Source: Hybos culiciformis (lineage: Eukaryota > Arthropoda > Insecta > Diptera > Hybotidae). From it: 64,000 nucleotides of DNA. Below, piece after piece: positions 1-10,347 of the stretch. The stretch is from assembly GCA_964007475.1 (NCBI GenBank), contig OZ023275.1, positions 21,307,829 to 21,371,828 on the forward strand. Direction: 5' to 3'. The position numbers and the translations under genes are program-made. The notes beneath the pieces were generated by a model. It saw nothing but the letters and a program-made list of their open reading frames with translations, was not told the DNA's origin and searched no databases. Every line of letters starts with the position of its first letter. The stretch's first letter is position 1.

Positions 1-174
1 AAGCAGCTGCTACAATTCTTCATCGTATTGTATTCGTCCACCATTTTCAGCTGTATTTTTGGTGTCCGTATGTATTCCTTCAAAATGGTCATCCAAGCAG
101 CTGCTACAATTCTTCATCGTATTGTATTCGTCCACTATTTTCAGCTGAATTTTTGGTGTCCGTATGTATTCCTT
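1..174. repeat. Two direct copies of an ~80-bp unit
   Basis: Positions 1-80 and 95-174 are near-identical direct repeats, 94 bp apart. On the minus strand each encodes a short tail containing RIQYDEEL that follows the OTU-like segment to its right. This looks like a local duplication at the 3' end of the OTU array, and the left copy is cut by the window edge. Confidence 0.8.
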
Positions 175-439
175 TGGTAAAGTTTTCTGCAAGCCATTTA
201 TAAACATGCGCCGCAGCTGCTAGCTCAGCAGTGGATCCATATGTGTCACGATGCTTCATATCTGACACATATTGATCTACACTGCCGTATGGCTTACCGG
301 TATTCATCACCGTTTGAATACCGTACTCGAGCCAATTTTCCTTAATGTATTCCACAATCCTCATTCTTATTTCAAAAGAATGGGATTGTGCCTTATACAT
401 TAAATAACATATCGAGTTGAACAGGCATGCGCCATCCAT
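104..439 (-). pseudogene. OTU-type cysteine protease fragment, array unit 1
   Basis: The 111-residue open frame begins MDGACLFNSICYLMY. This matches the OTU (ovarian tumour) protease active-site block DGxCLFxSI, with the nucleophile Cys at residue 5. A second conserved block around residues 60-85 (MKHRDTYGSTAELAAAAHVY) matches the OTU segment in which a tryptophan/glycine-rich loop precedes the helix. The C-terminal histidine block is missing, so the piece cannot form a complete catalytic triad. The frame instead runs into the duplicated RIQYDEEL tail. OTU domains are deubiquitinase-type proteases, and they also occur in several large eukaryotic transposons. Whether this comes from a host gene or a transposon cannot be decided here. 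Confidence 0.6.
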
Positions 440-496
440 CCCCGTTCATTTCGATAATTTGGAATCAAACTATTCGTTCGTTTTCCTTAAACTTTT

Positions 497-811
497 CTAC
501 TTTATTTTTTTAGCTGCGGCTTGGGTTTTTCTCAAGAAAACTGTTATCAATTTTTCTTTTTTTAATAAGGTTTCTGCAAGCCATTTATAAACATGCGCCG
601 CAGCTGCTAGCTCAGCAGTGGATCCATATGTGTCACGATGCTTCATATCTGACACATATTGATCTACACCGGTATTCATCACCGTTTGAATACCGTAATC
701 GAGCCAATTTTCCTCAATGTATTCCACAATCCTCATTCTTATTTCAAAAGAATGGGATTGTGCCCCATACATTAAATAAGATATCGAGTTGAACAGGCAT
801 GCGCCATCCAT
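497..811 (-). pseudogene. OTU-type cysteine protease fragment, array unit 2
   Basis: Second tandem copy, 104 residues, again starting MDGACLFNSI. It lacks the four residues PYGS found after the NTG motif in units 1 and 3 and ends in a lysine-rich tail (KKEKLITVFLRK, then AAAKKIK). Immediately on the promoter side, at about 837-922, it keeps roughly 85 bp that units 1 and 3 lack, so the array units are not simple copies of one another. The OTU histidine block is again absent. Fragment of unknown origin, probably not a functional protease. Confidence 0.6.
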
Positions 812-957
812 CTCCGTTCATTTCGATAATTTGGAACCGAAAAAAAATGCATTCACCATGTGTTGTTCTGGAACATCATTAAAATTAATTGCATCATGGT
901 TATTTAATAAACGTTTCGTATTCGTTCGCTTTCCTTAAACTTTTCTACTTTATTTTT

Positions 958-1275
958 TTAGCTGCGGTTTGGGTTCTTCCCAAAAAAAACTGTTATCAAT
1001 TTTTCTTTTTTTAATAAGGTTTCTGCAAGCCATTTATAAACATGCGCCGCAGCTGCTAGCTCAGCAGTGGATCCATAAGTGTCACGATGCTTCATATCTG
1101 ACACATATTGATCTACACTGCCATATGGCTCACCGGTATTCATCACCGTTTGAATACCGTACTCGAGCCAATTTTCCTTAATGTATTCCACAATCCTCAT
1201 TCTTATTTCAAAAGAAAGGGATTGTGCCCCATACATTAAATAACATATCGAGTTGAACAGGCATGCGCCATCCAT
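958..1275 (-). pseudogene. OTU-type cysteine protease fragment, array unit 3
   Basis: Third tandem copy, 105 residues, with the DGAC motif and the MKHRDTYGSTAEL block. The 3' part reads FFGKNPNRS instead of the FLRK tail of unit 2 because of small differences in the linker. The linker between units (about 920-1020) is nearly identical to those at 472-570 and 1309-1405, which shows that coding segment and flank were duplicated together. Incomplete OTU domain. Confidence 0.6.
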
Positions 1276-1332
1276 CCCCGTTCATTTCGATAATTTGGAA
1301 TCGAACTATTCGTTCGTTTTTCTTAAACTTTT

Positions 1333-1560
1333 CTACTTTATTTTTTTAGCTGCGGCTTGGGTTTTTCTCAAGAAAACTGTTATCAATTTTTCTTTTTTTA
1401 ATAAGGTTTCTGCAAGCCATTTATAAACATGCGCCGCAGCTGCTAGCTCAGCAGTGGATCCATATGTGTCACGATGCTTCATGTCTGACACATATTGATC
1501 TACACTGGTATGGCTCACCGGTATTAATCACCGTTTGAATACCGCCTCGAGCCAATTTTC
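1333..1560 (-). pseudogene. OTU-type fragment, array unit 4 (5' truncated)
   Basis: Fourth unit, keeping the VDQYVSDMKHRDTYGS block and the lysine-rich tail. It loses the active-site DGAC block because the sequence breaks off at about 1560, where unrelated DNA begins. It marks the right edge of the array. Confidence 0.55.
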
Positions 1561-1594
1561 TTTTTAAAAATCGGAATCTTGACTGAACAAAAAA

Positions 1595-1786
1595 TTTTTG
1601 AAGTTAATACTTCTTTATAGACGCGTTGTATGATATTATTGAGCTATTCTATACAAAATAGGTAGGTTCGGTGAAATAAAGATTACCTGACCCAAAATTT
1701 TGAGTAGGCAGCTACGGTTAGGGTCTTCCCGGCTTAAATCTTTTAAGAATTAACTTCTGTCGGCAGTTCTATGACTGCTTCGTGTG
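1595..1786 (+). mobile_element. Short Helentron-like element
   Basis: The 5' end is a T-run followed by the palindrome GAAGTTAATACTTC. The 3' end has a similar palindrome (GAATTAACTTC), a small stem-loop (GCAGT...ACTGC) and then another T-run. The same type of 5' end occurs at 2429, 3820, 17418 and 35714, and the same 3' stem-loop at 37168 and 37343. Insertion between Ts and a 3' stem-loop fit Helentron-type rolling-circle elements, but that assignment is an inference. Confidence 0.45.
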
Positions 1787-1813
1787 TTTTTTTTAGGTTT
1801 ATTTTTTTATGCA

Positions 1814-1990
1814 ATGGAATCGAATTCATTAAATTTACTTGAGCTTTCTGATCCTGATGAATCAGATTTTGAACTTGATTCTTTAAATAAAACTTTTATG
1901 AATGATTTTGAAAAATTTGATGCAGTTGTGAAAAAAGATAAAGAAAAATACACATTTCTTAGAAATTGTATTAGATCCCTCTTGCTTTAA
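1814..1990 (+). CDS. Small acidic open frame, unrecognised
   Basis: A 58-residue frame starting MESNSLNLLELSDPDESDFE. It is strongly acidic at the N-terminus and basic near the end. It follows a T-run plus AGG that could be a splice acceptor, directly after the Helentron-like 3' end. Acidic starts of this sort are common in transposase N-termini, but no domain is recognisable. It may be an exon remnant or chance. Confidence 0.2.
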   Translation: MESNSLNLLELSDPDESDFELDSLNKTFMNDFEKFDAVVKKDKEKYTFLRNCIRSLLL

Positions 1991-2164
1991 AGCATCTGCC
2001 GTTTGGTATTATTTTGGGGGATTTATATAACAAAAAAAAACTTATTGACAAAACTAAAACGTTTTGCTTACTTTGCTTTAATTAGGAGGATTATGTGCTA
2101 TATGCTTTACTTTATTTTTCAATAATACGAAATTTATCTAATAGTATTTTTGATTCACCATACG

Positions 2165-2321
2165 ATTATGTTTGATTCGACACCTTAGTACAGTTTTAGA
2201 ACCTTAATATAGTAGGTTAGAATCTTAGTATAGTTTTATATTATATAGTATAGTGGTTTTTATATAGAACTGAAAATTTTCAGTTCGATATAAAACTATA
2301 AGGTGCCAAATCAAACATAAT
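2165..2321. mobile_element. 157-bp foldback MITE
   Basis: Terminal inverted repeats ATTATGTTTGATT...AATCAAACATAAT continue inward with imperfect pairing (CACCTTA / TAAGGTG). Near the centre lies the perfect palindrome GAACTGAAAATTTTCAGTTC (2267-2286). No coding capacity. No clear target duplication was found. Confidence 0.55.
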
Positions 2322-2428
2322 ACAAAATACTCAATATAAGTAAAAAAAAAAAAAGAATTAGTTTCTTTTTCAAGTTTTATTTGGAAGCATAAAAAGTTCA
2401 AAAATAATGTGGTTTGAGTTCATAACAG

Positions 2429-3427
2429 TTTTTGAAGTGAAACTTCTTTAGAGGCATTGTGATTGAGTGAAAAAAATGTAAGTGTCAAAAACAGAACAAT
2501 TATTGTCAAAAAATCAAACGATTATTGTCAAAATTCAAACGATTATTGTCAAAAAAAAAGGCAAAAAAAAAAGAAAAAATTTATGTGTCAGCGATGATAA
2601 AACCGACAGCCGCTATCAACTTTAAGGTGAAAACACAAATGGGGCGACGACGACGGCGACAGCGATTTTTCATATAAAAAAATCGCTTCAATTGTTTCAT
2701 TCTCATACAAATATATGGTTTTTGACAGTCGCTATCGCTGTCGCCGTCGTTGTCGTCCCAATTGTGTTTTCACCAACGACGGCGACAGCGATAGCGACTG
2801 TCAAAAACCATATATTTGTATGAGAATGAAACAATTGAGGCGATATATCAGCGCAATAACCTACTCTATATTAGCTCAGAATTAAAGTCGAAAATACTAT
2901 TTTTTTTTTCGATTGAAAGGAAAATATAATAATTTATTTTAAATTATTGAATAACAAATATTTCATTTATTAATTATTAGTGCTAATTTTCAAAAAGTTT
3001 TTGGAATACAAATATGTATTCTGAATAAAAATGTTCCACATGCACCTATTTTGTAGATAATTTATTTTTTATATTAATTTTTCTTAATGTAATTTTTTTA
3101 GTTTGTTAGTGTAATTTATTTTTGTCATTAAATTACACTAATAAAATGCAGGAGGAATATGTTTATTACATTCCATTTCAGAAGAAGTTTATTAAAAGAA
3201 GATGTTTATTAAAACATGAAATTTTTCAGGCATATTTGAAAAAGTTATTTTAGGTTAAACTTTTCTGGCAACAAAAAGAAAACGTGATTTAAGCCACGCT
3301 GCTGTTTTTTCATAGATTATTGTCGCTAATAATATAGTTGTAACCGAATTTTGTTTACGGCTTAAAATATAGTGAAATCATCTGGCAACCAGTGTTGCCA
3401 TGCAGCTATAAATCTAGGCATTTTGAC
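2429..3427 (+). mobile_element. Helentron-like element, copy 1 of a direct pair
   Basis: It starts with a T-run plus GAAGTGAAACTTCTTTAG and carries an AAACGATTATTGTC direct-repeat block. The body is repeated 1391 bp downstream at 3820-4742, sharing landmarks such as CAGCGCAATAACCTACTCTA and the GTGTTGCCATGCA end block. Copy 1 is distinguished by a foldback insertion at about 2622-2844. The two copies may be a tandem insertion or a duplication. Confidence 0.5.
2622..2844. mobile_element. Foldback insertion with a 71-bp inverted repeat
   Basis: Arms 2682-2752 and 2774-2844 are inverted copies with one mismatch; the inner 63 bp (2690-2752 / 2774-2836) are perfect. A second, overlapping inverted pairing links GGTGAAAACACAA at 2622 with TTGTGTTTTCACC ending at 2773. 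The sequence is rich in CGACGGCGACAGCGAT. It is absent from the sister copy at 3820, so it inserted after the copies separated. Confidence 0.7.
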
Positions 3428-3819
3428 GGTCTATGTTTAGTGCTAAAATTTTTTAATTATTTTTAATTAATAATTTTTAATAATTTCATTTAATAAAAAA
3501 TAACAATAGTAAAAAAAAATTTTTTTAATAAAAAATATAAAAAAATATTTAAAAAAAATGGATCAAGAACACGAAGCAAAGCAAAGGTTTGTAAAATAAA
3601 TATATGAAAATTAAAAAACTCGGAAAAAAAAAAATCAAAATCCCGAAAAAAATAAAAAGCTTGAGATTCTAGCGCGAAATTTGGCTACTAAATTCTGGCG
3701 TGGTTTTTAGATTCTGATTCCTCTTTATGTAAAAGCGTACTTTCCCCCCTCAAGTGCAAATCGTGAAAATTTTATAATCCCGAAATCTAGAATTTTGTAT
3801 TGCAAGGATTATTAAATAA

Positions 3820-5070
3820 TTTTTGAAGTGAAACTTCTTTAGAGGCATTGTGATTGAGAGTGTCAAAAAATGAAACGATTATTGTCAAAAATGAAACGAT
3901 TATTGTAAAAAAAAAGAAAAAAAAAAAGAAAAAAAAAAAGAAAAAAAAAAAGAAAAAAAAAAAGAAAAAAAAAATTATGTGTCAGCTGAGGATAAAACCG
4001 ACAGCCGCTAGCTTATCAGCGCAATAACCTACTCTATATTGGCTCAGAATTAAAGTCGAAAATACTATTTTTTTTTTTGATTGAAAGGGAAATTTATTTT
4101 AAACAATAATAAAAAAAATATTTCATTTATTAATTATTAGTGCTTATTTTCAAAAAGTTTTTGGAATACAAATATGTATTCTGAACAAAAATGTTCCACA
4201 TGCACCTATTTTGTAGATAATTTATTTTTGATATTAATTTTTCTTAATGTAATTTTTTTTAGTTTGTTAGTGTAATTTATTTTTGTCATTAAATTACAAT
4301 AATAAAATGCAGGAGGAATATTTTTATTACAATTACTTTTCGGAAGAAATACTAATGTCAAATTATGCAGGCATATTTCAAAATGCTCTTTTAACTAAAA
4401 CAGATTTTTTTTTTGAACTAATTTGTAATTGAGTTGTTAGTATAAATTATTTTTGCCATTAAATTCCATTAATGCAATGCATGTAGAATATTTTTATTCC
4501 AATTTCTTTTCAGAAGAAGTACTAATAAACATGAAATTTTTCAGGCATATTTAAAAAGTTATTTTAGGTTAAACTTTTCGGGCACAAAAAGAAAACATGA
4601 TTTAAGCAACGCTGCTGTTTTTTCATACATTATTGTCGCTAATAATATAGTTGTAACCAGAATTGTGTTTACAGCTTAAAATATAGTAGAAATCATCTGG
4701 CAATCAGTGTTGCCATGCAACCATAATTCTAGCCATTTTGAAATAATTTAAAAGCTTATGCCAATAAACTTTTTGAGCTTAAAAAGTATTTTAAAATATT
4801 TAAATGTTTTTATCTCTAAGTAATCGCTGGTTTTTAATTTTTTTTTCCAAATTTTTAAGCCGCCGAATTCCCCCAAAACAAGTTATTTTAAGTCGACTGG
4901 CCGCAGCAGTCGAAGGACAAAAATCAACTAGTCGCCGTCGAAAAAATTGATTGGCGTCATGTCTTATGTGCACTTGGCCATTTTAAATATTTATTTAGCC
5001 TCACCAGAAAACACTATTATACTACTTGCCATGAAGTTTCACTTCTTCCGTGTGTCCCGAGACTCACATA
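3820..5070 (+). mobile_element. Helentron-like element, copy 2, with both ends
   Basis: The 5' end GAAGTGAAACTTCTTTAGAG is identical to copy 1. The 3' end at 5032-5070 reads GAAGTTTCACTTCTTCCGTG followed by an imperfect stem-loop and a T-run, like the 3' end at 19049-19095. It lies between a candidate first exon (3558-3586) and the first clear exon of the hAT transposase gene, so it probably sits in that gene's intron. Confidence 0.5.
3906..3974 (+). repeat. A(n)G microsatellite, 12-bp period
   Basis: About five tandem units of eleven As and one G inside the Helentron-like copy 2. Copy 1 has only a short version of it (about 2552-2580). Confidence 0.85.
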
Positions 5071-5138
5071 TTTTTTTTTTAATTACAAATAAAAAATCGT
5101 ATTAAGGTTTTGTTTTTAATTGAACGTTTTTTTAACAG

Positions 5139-7154
5139 ATATTCGAAAGGTACCTCCACTACTTCAAGACGTGTTCACTTAACAAATAATCATGAGATTA
5201 TTTTTGAAAGAAAGAGTTCTAAAAATTAACAATTAATCGATAGGATTTTCAAACCAGTTGAAGTATCTAAAAGTAATGAAAAAAAAAAAAATCTTCAGCT
5301 TCAATCAAATTTAAATTAACGCGTGAACTTGTAATGTTGTGTGCTTTGGATTTTGAACCGTTTAGAATTTCAGATAGAAAAGGATTTAGAACTTTCCTTA
5401 ACAATATACCTACTGAATGTTTACCAACTCCACGTAATATAGCAGATACTGGTTTAACTGATTTATATGAGTTTTGTAGAAATCGAGTAGTTAAGATCTT
5501 GTTCGATTCGCCAAATAATATTACATTGATGCTAGACTGCTGGCCAGATAATTTCAAAAAGAGACCTTTTATCAATTTCAAAGTTAATTTTTGTTAAAAT
5601 TTTCAAATAAAAATACTGACGCTGAAAACATAGTTTGTTCGTTCGTCCGCATACTGCAAAAAGAATTAAAGAAAACATTGAAAAACGTTAGCAGAGTTTT
5701 CTTTAGAAAATAAAAAAGTTATTGCCGTCACCGACAACGGGGCTAATATTATTTCCGGATTACGTGCAGCAAATATCCAGCGACTGCCATGCGTGTCTCA
5801 TAGCCTCTTTTTATTCATCACCAAAGATATAATACAGAACCCGGACTTTAAAATTTTAAGTGAATTAATTCAAAAATTAAAGAAAATTTTTAGTTCGTTA
5901 ATTTATCAACATGACATATTGCTGAAAATTAGTGCTTGGTCAACTATTTAAACTTGATAGATCTTGCAATACGTATTGGTAAGTAATATAATTTTTATTC
6001 GTAAATGAATTTATTCGAATGAATGAATAATTTTTGTCTTTCAGATGAAAATAATGACGAAAATGAACGAATAACTTTACAGTTGGAAGATGTAGATGAT
6101 TTAAATTTCGATTTAATTAAATTGGGAAAAAAGAACGTCAATAAAAAATTCCAATTGTACAAGTTTTATTAAAAATTTTGTAGGTTCAAAAATATTTTAA
6201 AATACTTTTTAAATATTTAACGTATTTGAATATTCTATTTTAGCTGCTATTAACGTTGCGCTAGGATACACCGATAATCAACATCTTTTTTTAAAAGAAA
6301 TGGAAAAAGAAGTAATTACGGAATTTTGTGAATTTTTGCAAATATTCAAAACTTGTACAAGAATTTTGCAGGGTCAAACATTTCTCACTTTAAGTCTTAA
6401 CATAGCTTTTTACGAAAACATTAAATCATCGTAAGTAACATATTATTTTATATTTCTATATTTTATATAAATTATTGATTAGTTTCAGACTGAAAGAAAA
6501 ACAAAAGACTGCTAGCATGGGAATTTCTATTGAATTATATGAGTTTGCAATTGTAAATTTATATAAAAGATTTAAATTACAAATGATCATCTGATTGCAA
6601 CTCTTCTAGACCCTGTTCAAAAAAATTTCGATATAATTGAAAAACATTTTAATCATGAAAAAAGTAAAGAAAAATTGCTTCTGACCAAACTAAAGGAATA
6701 TGGTTTCGGTATTTCACCAGTTGAAGCATCACTGGTTTCGAAGCAAGATTTCTTTTTTTTTTAATTCTTCATATGTTTAAGTTTCGATTTCTATTTATTT
6801 ATTTATTTTTTTTTTATTTCCAGGAAAATTTAACTCCACGTTTATCTTTATTATCCAGTTTTATAAACGATTCAAGAACATTTAACTCCGATTAAACTCT
6901 ATATCAACACGAGAGTTGAATCAACTGAAGAACCTATGGAGTGGTAGAAGAAAAATTCTTCTAGTTTTAAAAACCTTAGTTTGTTGGCCCAATTTTATTG
7001 TGCAGTTCTCTCAAGCAGTGCCAGCAGTGAACAGGCTTTTTCAACTGCTGGAGGTTTTAGTGTTGCAAAACGAGCAAACCTAACTCCGATAAAACTTAAT
7101 CAACTCTGTTTCATTCATGACAATTTTCATTATATACAAGATAGTTTTCATTAA
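5139..7154 (+). pseudogene. hAT-superfamily transposase gene, decayed, with introns
   Basis: Several blocks typical of hAT (Ac/Hermes, ZBED-like) transposases occur in order: ALDFEPFRISDRKGFRTFL (about 5342-5398); VTDNGANIISGLR with the first catalytic Asp (about 5724-5762); LLDPVQKNFDIIEKHF (about 6602-6650); and the C-terminal dimerisation block LSSSASSEQAFSTAGGFS (about 7008-7060) followed by LTPIKLNQLCFIHDN. Frames change between blocks and intron-like GT...AG stretches separate some of them (for example about 5978-6043). An in-frame stop after 5220 and homopolymer frameshifts show it is dead. A possible upstream exon MDQEHEAKQ at 3558-3586 would splice in frame to 5139 across an intron holding a Helentron-like element; that join is inference. 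The outer terminal repeats of this element were not confidently found. Confidence 0.75.
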
Positions 7155-7901
7155 ACTGATTATTGCATAAATAGAATAAAACAAGAACTTAAGAATGGAA
7201 TACTTAAGGCCTAATTATAGTTAAATTTCAGTAAATGAATTAACACATAAAGTTTAATTTTCATACATAATTTGCCATTTTAATTTTTGTAATTTTATGT
7301 ATTCTGTATGAAAACGACAACTTACGTTTAAATTCATTTTACTGCATTGTAACTATAATTAGCCCTTAAATTAACAATTAACAGGATTTTATTAAGCTTT
7401 TTAATTATATAATCTTTTTGTTCCTATTATGTTTATGTAATTAACGATTGCATGAAAATTGGACACAAGAAAATTGCTCAAAAGAAATTTTGCTCACTAA
7501 TTCGTTCATTATGAATGAATTTGTGAGGAAATTTCATTGAGTAATTTTCGTGTGCACAATTTTCTGACCGCCTTAATTAACATCTCTTAGTAAAAATTAT
7601 CCATTTGATAGTTTTTTGTTTTTTATATATTATTAATTGATAATTATAATTAATTGAATACCGATAATATTAAATAATATATTAATTAATAATATATTTT
7701 TATTTTTCATATTTAAACTCTGAGAATGTGATACTTAATTTTGTGCATTAGTGGGTTCATTATGTTTTTATAATAATTGCTCTCTTGAATATCGAATAAT
7801 ATTTTAATTTTTTCATTTCCTAATTTTGTGCATTAAATAAAAGTTCCTTTATTATATTTTTATAATTATAAAATTAGTTTATAAAATATTGTTATTTTTT
7901 A
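7155..7901. other. No gene seen
   Basis: AT-rich sequence after the hAT transposase remnant, presumably including its 3' tail. No coding segment, RNA gene or clear repeat structure was found. Confidence 0.5.
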
Positions 7902-7909
7902 CTAAGAGG

Positions 7910-8663
7910 CAGTGGTCGAAGTGGCAGGCTAAAAGTGGTGGGATGGTTAAAAAAATTTAAGAGCAGGTTGAGGCTCGTGGGGTTTCTATCGCTTTGTCCT
8001 TTTTTAGTAGAAAAATGACTCATCCAAACAACTTTATTTTAATTTTACCAGCTTTAACGCTTGCGTTGCGTCTTTGTTGTTCCTAAATCATTTAATGAAC
8101 TACGAATAGAACATCCTACTCCACTTTCTTTAACTGTTATATTTATATGTCTCTAACTTTTCACACCATTGTGTTTCTGACTGGTAATCCAGGAACTTTA
8201 AAGTATTGAGCTCCTGTAATGTCCTATCTTGGCTTAATGTGCTAAGTACATTCATTCAAATGCTCTTCTCCCTCCGCTTTTATATTTCTTGCTGTTCTTA
8301 ATTTTTCTTTTTCTTTTTTCAAAAATTTAACCATTTAAAAAAAAAAATTTAAACAAAATTTGATCGGGTAAAAATTGAAATTTACGAAATGCTGCGAAAA
8401 TTGTTACAAAAAAAATAACTACATGGCCAATTAGTAACCAAAATATCTACTATTTACTAGTTGAATTTTAAAAGTTTCAATTAAAATTATTTTTAATTTT
8501 TTTTAATAAAAATTTTTAAAATTCAGGAATAAAATTATTTAAAATTTAAAAAAATATGTTCCGGGATGCATTTTTCCATCCTAAGAAGTGGTGGGATGAA
8601 TTTACAATTATTTAGAAGTACCGGGATGGCATCCCACCCCATCCCGCCTCACTTCGAGCACTG
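7910..8663. mobile_element. Non-autonomous hAT element with 8-bp TSD
   Basis: Ends CAGTGGTCGAAGTGG... and ...CTTCGAGCACTG are hAT-type inverted repeats. The flanks CTAAGAGG at 7902-7909 and 8664-8671 are an exact 8-bp target site duplication. At 754 bp it has no transposase frame. The subterminal sequence repeats GTGGGATGG and CATCCCACCCCATCCCG. Confidence 0.9.
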
Positions 8664-8671
8664 CTAAGAGG

Positions 8672-9179
8672 AATAAAATGAAGATATGATTTCAGTAAGT
8701 TTTAGTCTCTTATTTCATTATTTTTGTAGAAAAAAAATGATTAACGTTATTACTGAAAAATACGGATTTAGTCGACTAAGTCCGTCAAGTCGAGCTGGTC
8801 GCTAAGACCGAAATTTTTCGACTGAGTCGAGCCACTGCTGGCTATTTTTACCGAAAACTGCTGCTGACCAAAAATCAAACGACTTCGCCCTCTGATCTCA
8901 TATTATCCCAAAAACTTTTCATAATAAATTTTATAAAAATTTTCCCTTGATTTTTTTTGTATATATATATATAATCATCGAAGCAAAAAATCATTGATCA
9001 TTCAACACATTATCAAAGAAAAAAAACGTAGAAAAGGCTTTTGCGCATAAACAAGATTGCGAGAATTTTTATTTATATACCTACATATAAATAATATAAG
9101 TATGTTTATATTTAATGGCACATTTATAATACATAATACATACAATCATTTTTTTTTACAAAAAAAAAAAGAAAACCCC
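8672..9179. other. Transposon ends, no gene
   Basis: Contains CGACTGAGTCGAGCCACTG ending near 8840, which looks like the right end of a hAT element (CACTG). It also contains a CTTCGCCCTCTGATCT block near 8882 that recurs at about 24886. No coding sequence was seen. Confidence 0.4.
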
Positions 9180-9267
9180 AAAACGCTTTAATAACCAGCA
9201 ATATGGTTTTCGCTCGATTAGATCGACTGGTGATCTGATGACATATTTGTCCGACAAGCTCAACACC

Positions 9268-10347
9268 AGGGGGTCTACTATGTAACTATCTACTTTCGCA
9301 TTGAAGATCCGAAAATAGGATCCGAAAGTAGAATCCGAAAATTGACAAAATCGGTACTATGTAACATTTTCGAACAGACTTGCGCAAACTCTATGTTAAA
9401 GTGTGTAAAACCTTAATTTAAATGTCAAATTGTCGAAAAAAAAACAAAATAAATAAATTTTTTTTCAGTTTCGTTTGAAAATTATTTATTATTATTTTTG
9501 GCTAAACTACAGTTTCCTTGAACCACTCAGAATGGGCTGAAACTTGGAGGGGGATAGAGGCGGTGCTCAAACTCCCAAAACTGAAATCAGTTCTTGGGGA
9601 AAAGGCCCCGTTTTGGAGATAGGGCCCCCCAAAGTTTTCATACATTTTTGTATAATTTTTTTTTGTGCCCGATTTGCCCTATTTTTGGGTTCGTGGTATA
9701 GGTGGTCCCTAAAATGTTAAATCCGAAACGGTATTTGCGGGAAAGCCCCCATATCGGAGTTATGACCCTTCAAAATTTTCACACTTTACTTCATACGTTT
9801 TTTTAAACAGAACTTTGACGCTGCAAATCGCACAAAAAAAATCCATACAAAAATGTATGAAAACTTTGGGGGGCCTTTTCCCCGAAAACTGATTTCAGTT
9901 TTGGGAGTTTGGGAACCGCCTCTATCCCTCCTCCAAGTTTCAACCCATTCTGAGTGGTTCAAGGAAACTGAAGTATCGCCTTGCTTTTTTGAAAAATTTT
10001 TAATAAAAATTTTGTAAATATTTTAAATATTAATTTTTTTCTTTTCTACTTGCATTTTTTTTTTTAAATTATTATCCAATTCCATTTTTTTTTTTTTAAA
10101 TCTACTTTTAAAATTTAATCACTTGCGTTCGAAACAAAAATTGTTATCGAGCGAAAAGTTATTAAAATCCGAAAATAACAAGTCGAAATTCGAATTACAT
10201 AGTGAGCCGTATTGTTGCAAGTCGATATTCTCATCGGCATGTTGCTACTTTCGAGTCGTATATGATGCTATTTTCGGATTGTGTGGTACGAAAATGGTGA
10301 ATGCGTATTCGCATCGCCCAAATTCGAATTACATAGTAGACCCCCAG
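9268..10347. mobile_element. TIR element inside the LINE reverse transcriptase
   Basis: Perfect 17-bp inverted ends GGGGGTCTACTATGTAA / TTACATAGTAGACCCCC. Removing it restores the LINE reading frame if a 2-3 bp duplication (CA or CCA) is allowed. The interior is rich in TCGAAT and TCCGAAA motifs, with no transposase frame. It carries the foldback element at 9500-9980. The superfamily is uncertain; a short target duplication would suit Tc1/mariner or PIF/Harbinger-like enzymes. Confidence 0.8.
9500..9980. mobile_element. Foldback element, family F1, copy 1
   Basis: Long inverted arms (about 9500-9650 and 9835-9980) begin GGCTAAACTACAGTTTCC and carry GAGGCGGTGCTCAAACTCCC near the end, with CCAAAGTTTTCATACATTTT further inside. 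A second copy sits at 25463-25933. The arms could form a very long hairpin if transcribed. No coding capacity. Confidence 0.75.

Noticed and set aside
2429..4742. Pair of LTRs of a retrotransposon
   Set aside because: The two direct copies are about 0.9-1.0 kb with less than 0.4 kb between them, no TG...CA ends, no primer-binding site and no gag-pol. Tandem Helentron-like copies explain them better.
4880..8899. One complete autonomous hAT element around the transposase remnant
   Set aside because: CACTG near 8840 and a GC-rich block near 4890 look like ends, but they do not pair convincingly and no 8-bp duplication was found.
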